Positions 23,630 to 36,725 of a stretch of 64,000 bases of DNA are shown here, in pieces. The notes below the pieces were generated by a model. It was not told where the DNA came from, made no database searches, and worked only from the letters and a program-made list of their open reading frames with translations. Origin of the DNA: Paracamarosporium sp. OC-R06-R3 (taxonomy: Eukaryota > Ascomycota > Dothideomycetes > Pleosporales > Didymosphaeriaceae). The position numbers were made by a program, and so were the translations under genes. The DNA lies in assembly GCA_019828545.1 (NCBI GenBank), contig JACVRA010000488.1, positions 81,402 to 145,401 of the forward strand. Direction: 5' to 3'. Each line of letters starts with the position of its first letter. The first letter of the stretch is position 1.

Positions 23630-26600
23630 CTACCGGTCCTTGATGTTGTTGGAGAAGTACATACTCAACATTTCGAACCGATCTTTGGTACCGGCACGGC
23701 TGTCGGTCGTAAATACGCTGGCTGCGCCACTGGTGACTGGAGGAGGAGCGGCTTTGACAACTCGTGGAGGTTCTCGAGGCTCCAGGAGCAAAGATTGTCG
23801 GTGAAAGCTTTGGGGGTTGGCTTGGGTGCTCGAGTGCATTCGTTGTATCTGGGACTCCATCCACTCCTGCATTTCTGGAACCGCTGTCAGGCGGTAAGGC
23901 ACCTGGAACGACTGTAATTGTCCAATGATCTTGGCGGTCTTCATGTGTTTGTCGAAATTGATCACAGGAATGCCATCCTCTCCAGATTCACCGGGTAGCT
24001 GGCGTGTTGCGCCGTTCCCAGCATCCACAAATGTTAGGTCAGTGAGGTACATGCCGACAAAAGGAATGCAGGGAGCGACATGATCGTGTAGACGCTGGCG
24101 AAGGACCGCATAGTTACGACCGTGATCAGTAACTGTCTTGAGTTCATCGAATCGAGCCTTTGTTTTGGCAGAGACCAGCTCCCAAGTTCTTTTAAGCCGT
24201 AGTACTGTGGAAGAGTTCAATGAAGCGAGAATCGCCATCAGCGAGTCATAGTTGTTGAGTTCCACGCATCTGGCCGCAATCTTCACCCACTGTTTGATGA
24301 CAAGAGCCCGGCGCTTTACGTCCTCTAGCTGCAGGATCGTATCTGCCACCAGATTGGTCAGGTCATTCGAGAGCGTAGACATCGCCTTGACGTTAACGCC
24401 TTTTCCCGCCTTCTTCGTCCATTCAAGAGCGAGGAGCTCCTCCGGTTGTATCGTGCAAAACAATTTCGATTCGATAATGGTGAATTGTCTTGCCAACTCG
24501 AGCGGGTCAAAATCAAGAATACTGCATTGTACCTTGCCTTCTTTCCATCCTCTTAAAACATTCATCTGGCTCCTGGTTATGTTTGGGCTAGGCGCTGTGT
24601 TGTCTGCGGGGATGAACACAGTCCCAGAAATACCAGTCTTGCCTAGGGATGTTTGGAGACGAGGAACTAGAGTTCCAGCGCGGACCTCGGTGGCCTTGGA
24701 GGTTAGTTCTGCAAGGCGTTTACCTGCAGCAGGCAGAGCCGATCGCAGCTTTCCCGTCGCAAATGAGAAGATGATGCCGAGGGCCGCAGAGTCGGAATCG
24801 ACTATCCAATGACTTTCCAGCCAACCTTTGAACACATTGTAGACTCGTAGGCGGACGGGGACACCCACGGACTGACTATCGCCAATATGGTCGAACCGAC
24901 TAATCAGGCATTGCGATAGCTCTACTGGAGTGGTGAACAACCGGAACGTGAGGTAGAAAGCGGTCACAAAGCTAGTATCAGGCGTAGAATCGTGGAGGGT
25001 TAATTGCTCTACCAAGGCTGGAAGCGAACCTCCAGAGATCTGGCCTTCCTTGTTGTAGAGGAGCTCATGAGCATATGTGGTTTCGAGGAGATGCTCTTCA
25101 GCCGCCGCGACATCTTCGCTTGCGACAGATCGAAGCTCCGATGAGCTACCAAAACTGCTTGTCAGCGTTTGCGCGCTATACTTTTTCGCGGGAGACTGGT
25201 CGGGTGTCGTTGCCCTGGTTGAGGTTTGCGACAATATGCTACCAGTTTCGCCTGGCATACTGTATCTGCATGTGCTACTGGAATCAGCAACTGAAGCATT
25301 GACGCTGTCTGCCCTGACCGATTTTCCAAAAAATCGCTGTGTCGCACTAACAGGACTCTGAGAGTGGTCCGAAGTGTGCGGCTGGGGAATCTGTGGAATG
25401 GTGTGTGGTGCCAAAGCGTGCGGCAGAGATGACATGGACGACCGAAATGAGGTTGCGACCGGGCTTTCCACGTAAGTGTTCTGAGAGGGCCGAAGACCCG
25501 CGGGTTGAATGCTTGCTGAGGGTGAATGTGGAACATCAGGGAGCGGCTTCGATTCCGATATGACCAGCGGTGGTAACGACTTGCGCTCATCGGTTGGTGG
25601 CGGAGGAAGTGGTTTATCAGTCTCTGCGGGTCGTTCTACCTGGCTTGGTATTTCGAGTTGAGGCGCATCCTGCAGTTCATCGCGGCTGAGGCGATTTTGG
25701 CTGAGTTGATCGAAAACAACATGAGATAGGCCGTGCTCTTCATTTTCAAACTCAAAGTCCCCTATGCGCTCGATCACCAGTCTTGATTTTGTTACGCATT
25801 CTCCAGCTGAGCGGACGCAACTCGTGGCTGCAATGACAAGTTGTTTGCCCTGTTCCGGCATGATCACCTCCTCACCCATGCCCGCCTCGGAGCTGCTGAA
25901 CATGTCTTTGGTCGCCTGGACAAGTTCGGTGAGTCGCGTGTACATCGTCTCCTTTGCCTGCTCTAACTGTTCGGATCTTCGTGAATCGCGTTCCCATACT
26001 TCCTCGACCACTGCGAGAAGGTTCCGGCATGCGACGACAGCTTCTTGCGTGGTCACTGCAAGCTCTCCAGAGGAGCGCGACTGAAGGTGCAGCCCAAGAA
26101 ACGAGGCTATAAAGCCTAGAAAAGAATCGTGTGCAGCGTTCAGCCGCTCCGAAGCAAGGTTGTGTTTTCGCGTGCCTTGAGACTTTCCGGTGTACGACAG
26201 GCGATGCGTAACAGATAATCTTTTTGCCTGACCTTGGGGCTGTGGAGGCAAGAGGGGTGATTGGAGCGCGTCCGAGTCTGAAGGAATCGAGAAGGCAACG
26301 GAGAGACGAGCAAGGTTGCGTGGTTGCGTTGCTTCGTGGTCCAATAGCTCGCGCGTTACACTCGCGCTCGCTTGTGATACATGAGTTGGTTCCTCATTCG
26401 CTTGCGCGCTGTCTGCGTCGCTCTGATTCGACGTTGCCGGCGGTTGCATTGCGAGATCAGCGGAGTCAGATGGAGGGGTCAGAGGTCTATTATTGCCCTC
26501 CCCCATGTCAAATGACAGCGACACCGCATCTTGCGCCCATATGTCGAGGAATCGGACAGCTCTGGTCACAAGCTTGAATGCTTTGAGCACAAGTTCGTCC

Positions 26601-27404
26601 AGGCGCCCAAATACAGGATCAGGTGAGTCGTTGGACTGCAGGACCTCCTGCAGCTTTTTAGCGGTCTTGACAAGAGATGAGAGATCACCTAGTAACCCTT
26701 TGCGCATCCTTCGGAGACCGACATGGGCTACGATAAGAGGTGATTCCCTCGTCAGACAATCCGTCCGTTCCTTGACAACAGTGAGCGATGTTCAATTTGC
26801 GACCAAGTAAAAGCTGGCATCTACTCACTAAGAAGAAGCGGACACCGGCGATCAGGCTCCGTATGTAATCCTGTCTCATAAAGACTAGAAGATCGCCGTT
26901 CTCACCGTCACGAACAAGATCCCATAGGGTGATGAGGGCATTGAGCAGCGTTCGTATTGTCGGGTGGTCATACGGCTCGCAGTAATTTGTAGGAAGCCAT
27001 CCGCGAGCTCCTGACGCCAACAAAGTCCCGTCGGCCCAGCCATTTGGGTGGACCGAGTGCACGAGGATAACGTCGCCTTGGTTAATAGGCACGGTGATGG
27101 AAGATTCATCAGTGGACGATGATACGGTGGAGCTGGGATGGAAGTGATAGAAGGCGCGCAAGTAGTTGTGAAAGACAGGCTGCGAGGGTTGATCGGCAAG
27201 TGTGTGTATTGAGGATCGTGGAGTTAGCGGTGGAGACATCTGCGACTGCGATGTTGCGGATTGTGCTCCTCTTGAGGATGATCGTCGAGAATGGCCCGGA
27301 CCTTTACTCTGCGATCGCTTGGGCGACTTCTGGATGTTCAATGGCGCTACTAACGCACTGGCGTGCTTGTTCGGTTCTTCCGGGTCCAAGATGATGTCGG
27401 CCAT
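23630..27404 (-). CDS. SH3-domain Ras guanine nucleotide exchange factor (CDC25-like)
   Basis: Two exons, 27404-26829 and 26770-23630 (58 bp intron, GTGAGT...AAG, phase 0), give 1,238 residues. An SH3 domain at about 80-150 contains RAFYHFHPS, INQGDVILVHSVHPNGWADGTL and GWLPTNYCEP. A long Ser/Pro-rich middle follows. A RasGEF N-terminal module starts at about 740 (ISGGSLPALVEQLTLH, FVTAFYLTFRLFTTPVEL). The catalytic CDC25 homology domain occupies about 890-1170 (FDPLELARQFTIIESKLFCTI, RCVELNNYDSLMAILASLNSS, PCIPFVGMYLTDLTFVDAGN, INFDKHMKTAKIIGQLQSFQ). Such proteins load GTP onto Ras at membranes and feed cAMP/MAPK signalling, growth and morphogenesis. The architecture equals yeast Cdc25/Sdc25. 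Confidence 0.94.
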
Positions 27405-28071
27405 GGCGGACTGCAGATGGAAGGGAAATGTCGGCAGAGGCTGGGGGAGCGCGCTCCAAGACTAATGCGCTAACTGTGCGACTCAATGTTGCTGAGGCAT
27501 CGAATCAGGCCAATGCTGGTTTCTCTGTGAGCAGTAGGTTTTGCAGTCCACGACGGATCCGGAGCAACTGGCAAGATTAGGGAAAAGGGTCTGAGCGTAT
27601 CGATAGATGTTGTTTGGCTGAGGCTGGTGTTAGTGTTGGCTTGTGTACTGTTATTGTGATGAGAGCAGGAGGAATGGTTCCGCAAGAATGGCCCGAGTGG
27701 AAGAATGTGACGCTGGACAACGGGGAGGGACGTACCCGCAGGCCGAATGTGGCGAGCTCGCAGTGAAGCGAAGCTGCAGGGCGTTTCAAAGCACAATGGG
27801 GAGCGGAGGCCTGGCGGGCTGCAGCACGTTCACAGAGCAACGTGCGACACAATGCTCGAGCTGCCCAGGCTTCCTTTTCGGGCAGCGGGCTGGGGCAGCA
27901 GGGTAACGGGTGGGAAGAGGGTCGTGATGCGTGCCGTGAAACACGGTGGTGGACGCCAATCGCAGAGGGTTGCACGTCGAGGAAGCTGCAACGGCGCTGG
28001 TTTCTGCCCGGCGTGGTCTGCCGCAAAACGAATTGGGCGACACGGGTGGCAGTGAAGGTGAGTGAATGCGA

Positions 28072-28107
28072 GGTCCAGGTGGTCCAGGTGGTCCAGGTGG
28101 TCCAGGT
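28072..28107. repeat. Four perfect copies of a 9-bp unit
   Basis: GGTCCAGGT repeated four times without change, followed by a partial GGT. It lies in the GC-rich island and reads through as Leu-Asp-His, Gly-Pro-Gly or Val-Gln-Val in different frames, so it is not evidence for coding. Confidence 0.95.
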
Positions 28108-29704
28108 GGTCGAGGGAGGGGCCGCCGCACAGCTCAGTGCTGCGTCGTTCCTGCCGTGGTACTGCAAGGGTCGTGCCTGCCGTGGTCAACGGTCGCGATG
28201 GCGAAGGTAGCCGAGAACGGCCACGCGAGGAGGGAAGGAGGGACGCAGCAAGAGGCAGTCGCAACGCGGTGCAGCTGCAGGAGGAGTCGAAGAGGGCCCT
28301 GAGCAGACGCGAGAGGCAGACGGCGGCGATATGATTCACTGCAGCGCGGGCACAGAGGGCACCAGAGTCGCTGCAGAACGCTGCAGGTGCCCTGCACAGA
28401 GCCGTGGACGCTGTCAGTGCTCCTCGACAGGGGCGAGCAGGCGCCACGCTCCCAAAGCGGACGCCATCGCGGGCGCGCAGTGGATCCTCCCTGGTCGCCG
28501 TTCTGTTCCTCCTTGCACGGCCATGTCGACCACATTCACCCAGCCAATTGCAGCCCCAACGCCTGGGTGCGTTGTTGCCAGCAGCTGCGAGAGCCCGCCG
28601 GCCCGCCGCGTCGCTGTGCCTCGTCGCCGCGCCCACGACTCGCACCGACCCACCGCCGCCCGCTGGACTCGATGCCGAAGCCTTGCTCGAGGAGCCGCAT
28701 CGCGCCGCGCCAGGGGAGAGGGCGGCACGACGTCGACGGTGGACGCGGCCGCCTGCATAAGACCCGCAGACGCACATGCCGGGCGCGCACCAAGAGCACA
28801 CTGGGCTGCAGGCGAGCTTAACCCCAGTCTCGCCGCCGTCGCGCTAGGCACACCGCAGCGGCCAGGATGCGCAGTGATCATCGCTCCCTACCACCTTTCC
28901 GAGCGCCTCCATCCCTCCGCTAGCCACCCACAGCGTTGCTGCATCCCGTTATTGGCCGTCCCTCGAGCTCCTTGTCAGGCACCGCAACTGCTCCTCCGTC
29001 CCGCCTAGGTGCTTGCTGCCCTCCAGTTGCTACCCAACAACTCCCATGGCCCCAGCTTCCCCGTCACCCTGCAGCTCTCCAGGCATCCCAATCGACCCCA
29101 CCGAGCCCCCACCGCAGTGACGAGGGCTCGCCGGCGGCGTGGTCCTCACCAGCTACCAGGAACAACAGCCGTGGTGGAGGCACGACTCCACACTGTGCCC
29201 ACGCCTCTATGCAACGGGTGGATAGCTCCAGATCCCACGTACTACCTTTGCATCGACGCTGCAGCCCTAGACCAACAGTTCCGGCGATCCTCATATGTCG
29301 TGCCAATATTTGCTTTTCACCGGCGGTCCGGTAGGCCTTGTGGACACGCACGTCTCTTGTGGAGTAGTGAAGACTCTGCTCTTTTCAGTCTACTGTGGAC
29401 ATGATAACAAATCATGTCACTGTACCGAGCGGATGGGCACTCTATACAGTGGAGCACTCCCTGCAAATTTCCGACCGTCTCTGCAATTACCACACACGCA
29501 GTATGGAGGGCAGTCCTGAATACACCTTGGAGCGTGTTGCAAAAGCAAACATCCCGCGCCTACACCAGAACCAGCTCATTGGGACTCGATGCAGTATTGG
29601 CCTAGTCGATCGATTTCAGCCGCTTCAATACATTCTTGCATTGTCGAATGCCCAGGCAAAGGGATGCCGAACAACTGTACAAGCAGTAAACCCTAACGTG
29701 CCAT

Positions 29705-29736
29705 CACAGTTACGTGCCACCACAGTTACGTGCCAC
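29705..29736. repeat. 16-bp direct tandem duplication
   Basis: CACAGTTACGTGCCAC occurs twice in a row, preceded by a partial CGTGCCAT. A simple local duplication in a gene-poor stretch. Confidence 0.9.
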
Positions 29737-32700
29737 CATGAAGGCAGCGGGGTGCACTCTTTGCCTCCGAAGGCGTCCCCAGCTGGAGATTTCGTCCCGT
29801 TCCGACGTCGGCTAGTGACTACATATCCACATCTTGGTGTCATCGAAGATCTATGACGATTGTCCTAAAAAGCAGCCGCCGTGCGTTAGTGCAGCAGCTT
29901 TTTGGGAACAACAGGCATGTTGAGGCCCATCATCAGATAGCCTATCAAGTGGCTGCCCTCAAGGAACAAGCGTGAACTGGTGATCGAATTCAGATTTTAC
30001 ATAGTAAAGCGACATGTGTTCGCATATCTCATTAGTGCGAGAGCTTCGAGCAACGGACTGGAGTCCGTCTGTTCAAGCTGAAGTTTATCTGCGGCTGTAC
30101 GGGAGCATCCGTATATGTTTGGGCTGCCTTACGAATCTTCAACGGCGCGATCAATAGCTCAACGACAAGGAAATTTTGACGCATGGCTGCGTAGAGCACA
30201 TTGACTTGGGGAGATGCATTTTTCTTGAGTCACGTGAAACATCTTTTTCCCGAGGGAGATCGATACATCTAGGCGTGGACGATAACGTTACAGCAGGCCA
30301 TCATCATCGCAATACACGTTTTCAATCTTCCCGACAATATCGTGAAGATACAGGTTTCTTATTATTTGAGCGATAAGCTAGAACAGCTGAAGCTTTACAC
30401 AGTGGGGTCAGTGTGTGGGGTGCGTGGGACGAACGGGGAATTTTCGATAACCTTCATCGAGAATGCAAGCGCCAACTTTATCGTGGACAAAGTAACGTGC
30501 CAACTTAGAGCCCATTGTCTTCAACGTAGACACTAACGGACACCTAAAATGTACAGGGATCGTCTGGGGATTGCGATCAGCGTCTATGGATCAGCTGACT
30601 CGACGGTTGTTTCCGCTTCCTTTCAGTGTCAGCATCTTGTTCCTTGATCGCATTCAATGAACGGCCAAGTTAATACTCGCAGCCTATGTTCTCAACATCT
30701 ACATCATGCTAAATGTCTCGGACCGGCAAGCTGGTACTGTGTGTCTCGGGGACATTTCCTCATGTCCTCCGCTTTCATGGTGCCTCGCGAACCAAAACCC
30801 CGGTCGGCATGTATCTGACCTCTTTGGGGCCCATGCAGCTCGCGGAATCCTTGTTGCCTTTCCGCGATACCACTGCAATGATCTGGCAGCTGTTGCCAAG
30901 CATGGCAACGCCGCAGCCTCATTTCTCATGCTCCACAAAGCCGGCACTGTTCCCATGCCGACTCTAGCGAAAGCACTAATCGGTTCTCAGGGTGTTCGGA
31001 TGGCGTGCTCTAGCTGTATCTTTGATATCGGGCTTGTGCTTTCGGTCAGGTGCCTGACAACGGACGGCCATCCGCCGTTCCCGCACGCGACTCAATACCG
31101 CGGCTCCTATGCCGCTATTAACGAAAAACGGCTGTCATCACCGTGGGTGACGCAGGCCTAATCTCTATCGTGGGTAGCGCGATGCGCGCAGATCGCCACC
31201 GCGATGCTCCTTCAATTAAGATTTTCATGTAAACAATATACGGGTATCGGCTCCCGTTGCCCTCACGCGCTCCTCAGAGGATCAAATGCGGCGTCAATCT
31301 GAGTCAAATCCGCCTAAACATGGCTCCTCGTCCACAACATACGATGTCGCCTCATACGCCCGGTTGAGCTCGACGCGGGTCCGTATACACTGAATCATTC
31401 GAACAACAGCCTCGGCGTCTAAAAGCTCGAGCCCTAGTGTTGATATTTGTTGTACGCGTTTACAGCCCTACTTCATGAATCGTCTTTTGACAGATGATTT
31501 GTCACTCTCGTGTTAGCTCGCCCATGTGGAAGTTGTGGTCAGCACATTCAGGCGAAATTGCGACTGTTGTTGAGCACCCCTGCACCGGGGCGAGCAACTT
31601 ACGATCCTTTGACATGCTTCATGAGCAATGATGCGCGAAGATCATGATGCGATGAGGAGACGGATTCTGGATGTTCCGCATCGTTAGGTGCGATCCCAGA
31701 TAAGATTATCGAGGTCGAGGCTGCACTACACTCCTTGCAGGATGTTAACCTAGACAAGAATTCATGCTTGACGGTTGAGGTTGCTATTCCACCGTCACTC
31801 ACAACAGTCTACTCAATGTCATTGGCGGGCATGCAAGCGGAAGAGTCTGAGAGAATCTCGTCGTCTCAGCACAGTTTGTGTTACTTTATCTTGGCTAAGG
31901 ACAGGATACACATTCCCTATTAAGTTTGACTGACTAGAGAGCAACGGCATGTCATCGCGTCACTCTCTGACTCGGCATATTAAGATTAACGTCCTAAAGT
32001 CAGTGTGGAGTACCCTGTTAACCGCCATTGTGCCCACAATGCTTTCTCGGTATCAACAAAGTTTCTCGCTTGTTGCATGCTTCCAAGCAATCAAGAAAGC
32101 CATCTCCATGTGCCTCAGAGCTCAATGCATGCCAGCCGAGGGATCGAGTCTTCACACTGCATGACTCTGCTCATGGCGCTCGTATGTGCTTCAGCTGGGA
32201 GCCCGCGCCGCAGCGCTGCATGCACACTGCAGGAGAAGGAATACTAAACCCGGCATTCAATTATCTAGCCCGCGACATGCATGGCCACCCGTCACCCGCG
32301 TTACACAGAGCCGCAGCATCGGAACACCACAACACGCCTATCTGAACATCACATCCACACCCGTCGTGCCACGAGATACACACCCACCACAAATAGCACA
32401 TAGACTACATACATAACGCAATACCCACGCGTATCTTCTATTGATTTCGCACGCACCTACGCACGCTTACTCCAATACACCACACTGCACGTACATCATC
32501 CACCTCGCTCGCTCGCTTCGTTTCACCCCCTTCCCACGCCCACACATCCAATTCGCGGAAAATACGCCACGCCGCGCCGAGCATCCGCGCCCACAGGCCC
32601 GGTACACTTCCTCCTCCTTCCTCCTCCCACAACAACCCGAGTATCAAAAGCTGCATGCTTGCACGTAGGCCCGCTTTCTCCGTGTCCTGAATCTCGTTTG

Positions 32701-33273
32701 GGCGGGTGTGGCGTGGGAGCATTGCCTTTGCGGTATGGCATGTTGCGATGTTGGGAAGGTTGAGGATGAGCGTGGATTGCTGATATGGCGACCCTGGCGC
32801 GATAATTGAGGGACGGAAGGGATAAGTATGAGTTTGGGTGGGGGTTGCATGAACGGCGGTGGCGGGGAAGGAAGGGCATGCTGCAGGTACGCTGAGGAGG
32901 CGTCCAGCGTCGTGGATACCGTCTGTCGACCGATGTGTTGTATCCGCCACTTACTCCCAGCTTTCCCCCATGTAGAGCTCTACTACTCCCCATCCCAAGA
33001 TACACACTCCCCTGCTTACGCACCTGCTTACGAGTCTCGCCCGCACTACGCAGTCTCCCACGTGTGATTTAGAGTCTTACTCCTTCCTCGACATGAGATG
33101 AGATACGTTCTCAGCTTCCGACGTCGGATGTCACACTAGCTTTGCTCCGTTCCGCACCGCATCCTGTCCCCTTCTCTTTCTCAAATCCATCCCGTCAGTT
33201 AAACTTTATTCTTGCCTCGTCACGTCACGTCGCGTCGCATTATGTCATCTTTTGGAATTGCGGTTTCTAAGTT

Positions 33274-33312
33274 TGTATGTGCGTGTGTGTGTACGTGCGT
33301 ACGTATGTATGC
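33274..33312. repeat. TG/TACG-rich microsatellite
   Basis: Alternating purine-pyrimidine tract of TG, TACG and TATG units. A second short GT tract is at about 33,470-33,482. Likely length-variable. Confidence 0.8.
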
Positions 33313-33929
33313 ACATGGGATACATGGTCTAAACGCAATTGTGCGGCGTGGACGTGGGCGGGTGAGTAGTGTCTTTTTTGGTATGGGGCTGCGTCATGGC
33401 AGTGCGGTTTTGAGTTTGTAAGGGAGACGTGTTTTGGGGGGTTGTGCTGGGGGGTTGGAGTGGGCGGTGAGTGTGTGTGTGTGGTGTATTTTGAGTATGA
33501 TGGATAGCTTTGGTTCATGCTTTTCGGATGGTTGTTAGGGATAGGGGACTTATGGGTGGTATGGGTGGTTCTGCGCGGGGTGACGTGGAGGGGTGTTGTG
33601 TTGAGTACATGATGGGAACTTAGTCAATGTCTACTTTGACTCTATTTCAGGAGCATGAGTGAATAGGCTTTAAGGCTAGTATTGTATTTGATTGATCAAA
33701 AGGTCGGGATAGCTGTGATCGATGAGACTATTTATACGATGATTTTCATCAGTTACACGATGCAGAGGTACAAACGCCGGCGTGACGCAACGTAAACCCT
33801 CAAGCCGTATAACGCAGATGTCAAATCTATTCTATGAGCATACTCCTCCTACGCTCCCTACTCTATGTCGTTGCACACCTATCTACCACACACGATCCAT
33901 CTATTCATCCCATCACGCGCCACAACTCC

Positions 33930-35723
33930 CTACCAAAGAAACCTCTGCACCTTACCCGGCTCACTCGCCCACTCAAACCCCTTATTCAAAAACATGTATC
34001 CCACCCCTACATTCACAATAAGCGACCAAATCGTCTCCAGCGCTAACCGCGAAGCATACGCCCTATCTTTCGCCCCCGACGGCACATGCAACCTCCACAG
34101 CACCCACGGAATGATAAAATATCGCGGCTCGACGAGCGGAGCAGTAATGACCGAGAGCGCGGTCGCAGCAACCCAGACGATTACGAAGCTGATCTGTACA
34201 GAGTCTTGGGTGTTGGTGTTGAGCTGCTTCTTCTTCTTTGGCGTCGCTTTTGTGGATGTGGAAGACGCGGCGGAAGGCGAGCCGAGGGTGCGGATGGTGA
34301 GAACTGCGCAGATATAGTACGCTGGCACGGCGATGTACTTTGCGGCTGGGTGTCGGAGTAGAATGCGGAAGACGTAGAAGACGTAGTGGCGGTTATCCGC
34401 TAGTGTGTATGGGTGTATGATGGTGTTGAAGTGGACGGCGGCGAGGGCGAAGGCGTTGAATAGGAGTGCGGCGATGGCGCTGGATGTTGTGGGTGTGGAA
34501 GGTCCTGTGAGGTTTGTTTCGATAGGTGATCGGAGTCGTTTTGGTAGGATGGAGAGAATGGGCTGGGATAGGGTTGGGAGTGTGAGCGGAAGGGAGAAGA
34601 ACACTATGTACGGCCATATGTAGAGCATCTGTGGGAGATGGATGGTCGCTACGTGCGCTGACTTGTCGCCTGTTTGGGTCAGCCAATGGATGCAAAACGA
34701 GGGAGGGAAATTACCCAGTACAACACCGCCGTTCCAGAAGACGAAGCCCGCAAATAAAGCTAGTAAGACTACGTATGGAGAAACGGCCTTGATAACCGCG
34801 ACTGGTCTCTTGAGGAGAACGTCTCGCGGGAGGTACACGAGGAAAGCGAAGTAGTCTACAGATTAGTTAGTCCGTACTATTTTCAACGCAGCGTGAACAT
34901 ACGTCTCGGTCCAGCCTCATCGACTGGTGCATCAAAGATCTCATCATATTGCTTCAGTGTATCTACAACCGCCAGGCCAGCGGGAAACACAGCAACCCAG
35001 AAGATGTTCGTTTGTCGGGACAGGAGTGCCAATACGCCGACATTGACAGTGATCAAGCTCGATAAGAAGTAGTTACTGGTGCCTCGCTGGCTCAAGTACG
35101 TAGAGTACGCGGCAAGGACAACCAGCGTAGAGAGCACGTCCGTGTAGTAGAGACCGGAGAAGAAGAACAGTGGTGGAAATAGACTGATGTTTAGGGCTGT
35201 AGCGGCATCGAAGAAATGCGTCTTGTTCCATTCATCTTTTTGCTGAGTAACGGACGATCGTCCGCCATGGGTGAGGCGGTTAGAAAAGGGTTTGCGAAGA
35301 GTCCGGCGTATCTGGTATGACAGAACACAGATCAGACATATAGCTCCGACATTCAGCGCACGTAATATCGATGTATTACATCCTGCCAGAGGCTTGAAAA
35401 CCAAGGATGCGAGATACCTAGCAACGTCAGCAAGTCCTTCGTTGACAATGGGTAGGCAGCGATTTGTACAATCCTGGTGGCGTAGTGATTTTGGGATCCC
35501 ATGTATAATCATTCTGACAATACCTCTGGGCCTGAGGTACATGGAAGAACTCATCCTATCTCAAGTCAATATCCAATCATGTGGAATTGCATCTCATGTT
35601 GTCCATGCTTACAAGGTAGGGCTCCGGCACCCGCTTGGACACGAGTTTATACCAGGTGGCTGAAATATTCGCAATGGCTATGAAGGCCACGGGCAGGGCC
35701 CACACCTGCCGCAAGGACGACAT
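33930..35723 (-). CDS. ALG10: Dol-P-Glc:Glc2Man9GlcNAc2-PP-Dol alpha-1,2-glucosyltransferase
   Basis: Exons 35723-35613, 35555-35470, 35417-34903, and 34855-33930 that I further split by a 45 bp in-frame intron at 34714-34670, giving about 530 residues. ALG10 adds the last glucose to the lipid-linked N-glycan precursor in the ER lumen. Visible hallmarks: [13 protein letters not shown] and [12 protein letters not shown] made by splicing, [52 protein letters not shown] and [18 protein letters not shown]. The many hydrophobic helices fit this multi-membrane enzyme. Removing the 45 bp restores the conserved GDKS-H join; retaining it would insert 15 odd residues. The divergent neighbour PSF2 starts 195 bp away. 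Confidence 0.93.
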
Positions 35724-35917
35724 TATTCCTCCTAACAACCTCAACTAAACTTCAATGTGGAATAGTCCAACGGCGATAGGGTGAATGTGCGGCCACACGT
35801 GGTCAAGTTGGAGGTCCCTGAAGAGGCTAGAGCTAATTCGGTAACGCCTCAGCCGTCTCAACGCGTGCACATCGCGTCCAAACCGCACGCTCGACTCTGA
35901 ACGATTGCCTTCTCACA
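35724..35917. promoter_or_regulatory. Compact shared promoter of ALG10 and PSF2
   Basis: Only 194 bp lie between the opposed start codons, so core promoter elements must be shared or abutting. No TATA box stands out. Function inferred from position. Confidence 0.6.
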
Positions 35918-36725
35918 ATGGCGCTGCCCTTACCCCCGGGGTTAACGCCCCCAGAAATAGCATTTATCTGCGAGATGGAGCTCGTATCAATCATACCGCG
36001 CCAGCGCCTCGAAGGCCTCGAATTGCTTGGAGTACGACTGCCCCGCGATACCCCACCGTCGCCATTTCCGCCAGATTTTCTTGCTCGCAACAATAGATTA
36101 ATCGCTGATAGCCCACCAGGGTCCTTTGAAACCTCTCAATCCTCCACAAAGAGCCTCGATACCGCTATGGCTCGCTCTTCTGCTCAAACGCCAGCGGCGC
36201 GCAAACATCGTTCCTCCACCATGGCTCTCCCCAGAATCATTAGCCGCCATCTTGCAGCATGAAACCGAGTTTTCGCCCGATGCCTTCTCCCCACCTCCGC
36301 GATTACCACCATTGCCTAGTAGTACTACACTCCCGCTGTCACCACCCTTCCTCCCCTCCTCGACTGCTGACGCGGCCGCCGACGCGCTGCCATACCACTG
36401 GCTGGAACTCGGCACAATGCTCCTCGAAGCCGCCCCCGACGACTTCGACGACGCCAACGAAGTGCGAAAACTGTTACGCGACTTACGAGAAGCGCGGATG
36501 GCGAAGCTGAGGCAGAGTGTAGAAGTTTTGGACGCAGGAGGTGGATTCAAGATGAACGGTGTGGGAGGCATGGAGTTAGGGGAGGCGAGGAGCTTTGTCA
36601 CCGGGGTGGTAGATGGGTTGAGGAAGATTGGAAAGAGCAGGGAGGAGGCTAGAAGAGAAAGGGAGAGGGAGAATGGCTATTCGCCTAGCCAAGATTACGA
36701 CGATGATGAGATGGATATGCGGTGA
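35918..36725 (+). CDS. PSF2: GINS complex subunit Psf2
   Basis: Two exons, 35918-36031 and 36120-36725 (88 bp intron, GTACGA...CAG, phase 0), give 239 residues. The start [20 protein letters not shown], then [20 protein letters not shown], and [24 protein letters not shown] are strongly typical of Psf2. The core [20 protein letters not shown] and [17 protein letters not shown] continues the family. GINS joins Cdc45 and Mcm2-7 in the replicative helicase. A Pro-rich insert (about 85-115) and a charged C-terminal tail are longer than in yeast, as usual in filamentous fungi. An alternative acceptor 8 bp upstream would break the reading frame. Confidence 0.94.

Larger units (their letters stand above)
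27405..33929. other. 6.5 kb gene-poor stretch with GC-rich island
   Basis: No frame here matches a family I know. From about 27,500 to 29,250 the sequence is strongly GC-rich, so long frames are open on both strands by composition alone; their peptides (Arg/Ala/Pro/Ser-rich) look random. This part adjoins the RasGEF start and may be a long leader or promoter. From 29,300 to 33,900 composition is ordinary, with a short tandem duplication, a microsatellite and weak frames (29,395-29,856 plus; 30,706-31,161 plus). A non-coding RNA or an unrecognised orphan gene cannot be excluded. Confidence 0.5.

Noticed and set aside
27830..28801. 323-codon minus-strand open frame in the GC-rich island
   Set aside because: Both strands are open there because GC-rich DNA has few stop codons. 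The peptide is Ala/Arg/Ser/Pro-rich, contains the 9-bp repeat translated as LDH, and resembles no family.
30706..31161. 151-codon plus-strand frame in the gene desert
   Set aside because: Overlapping frames open on both strands; no signal peptide or recognisable domain; not supported as a gene.
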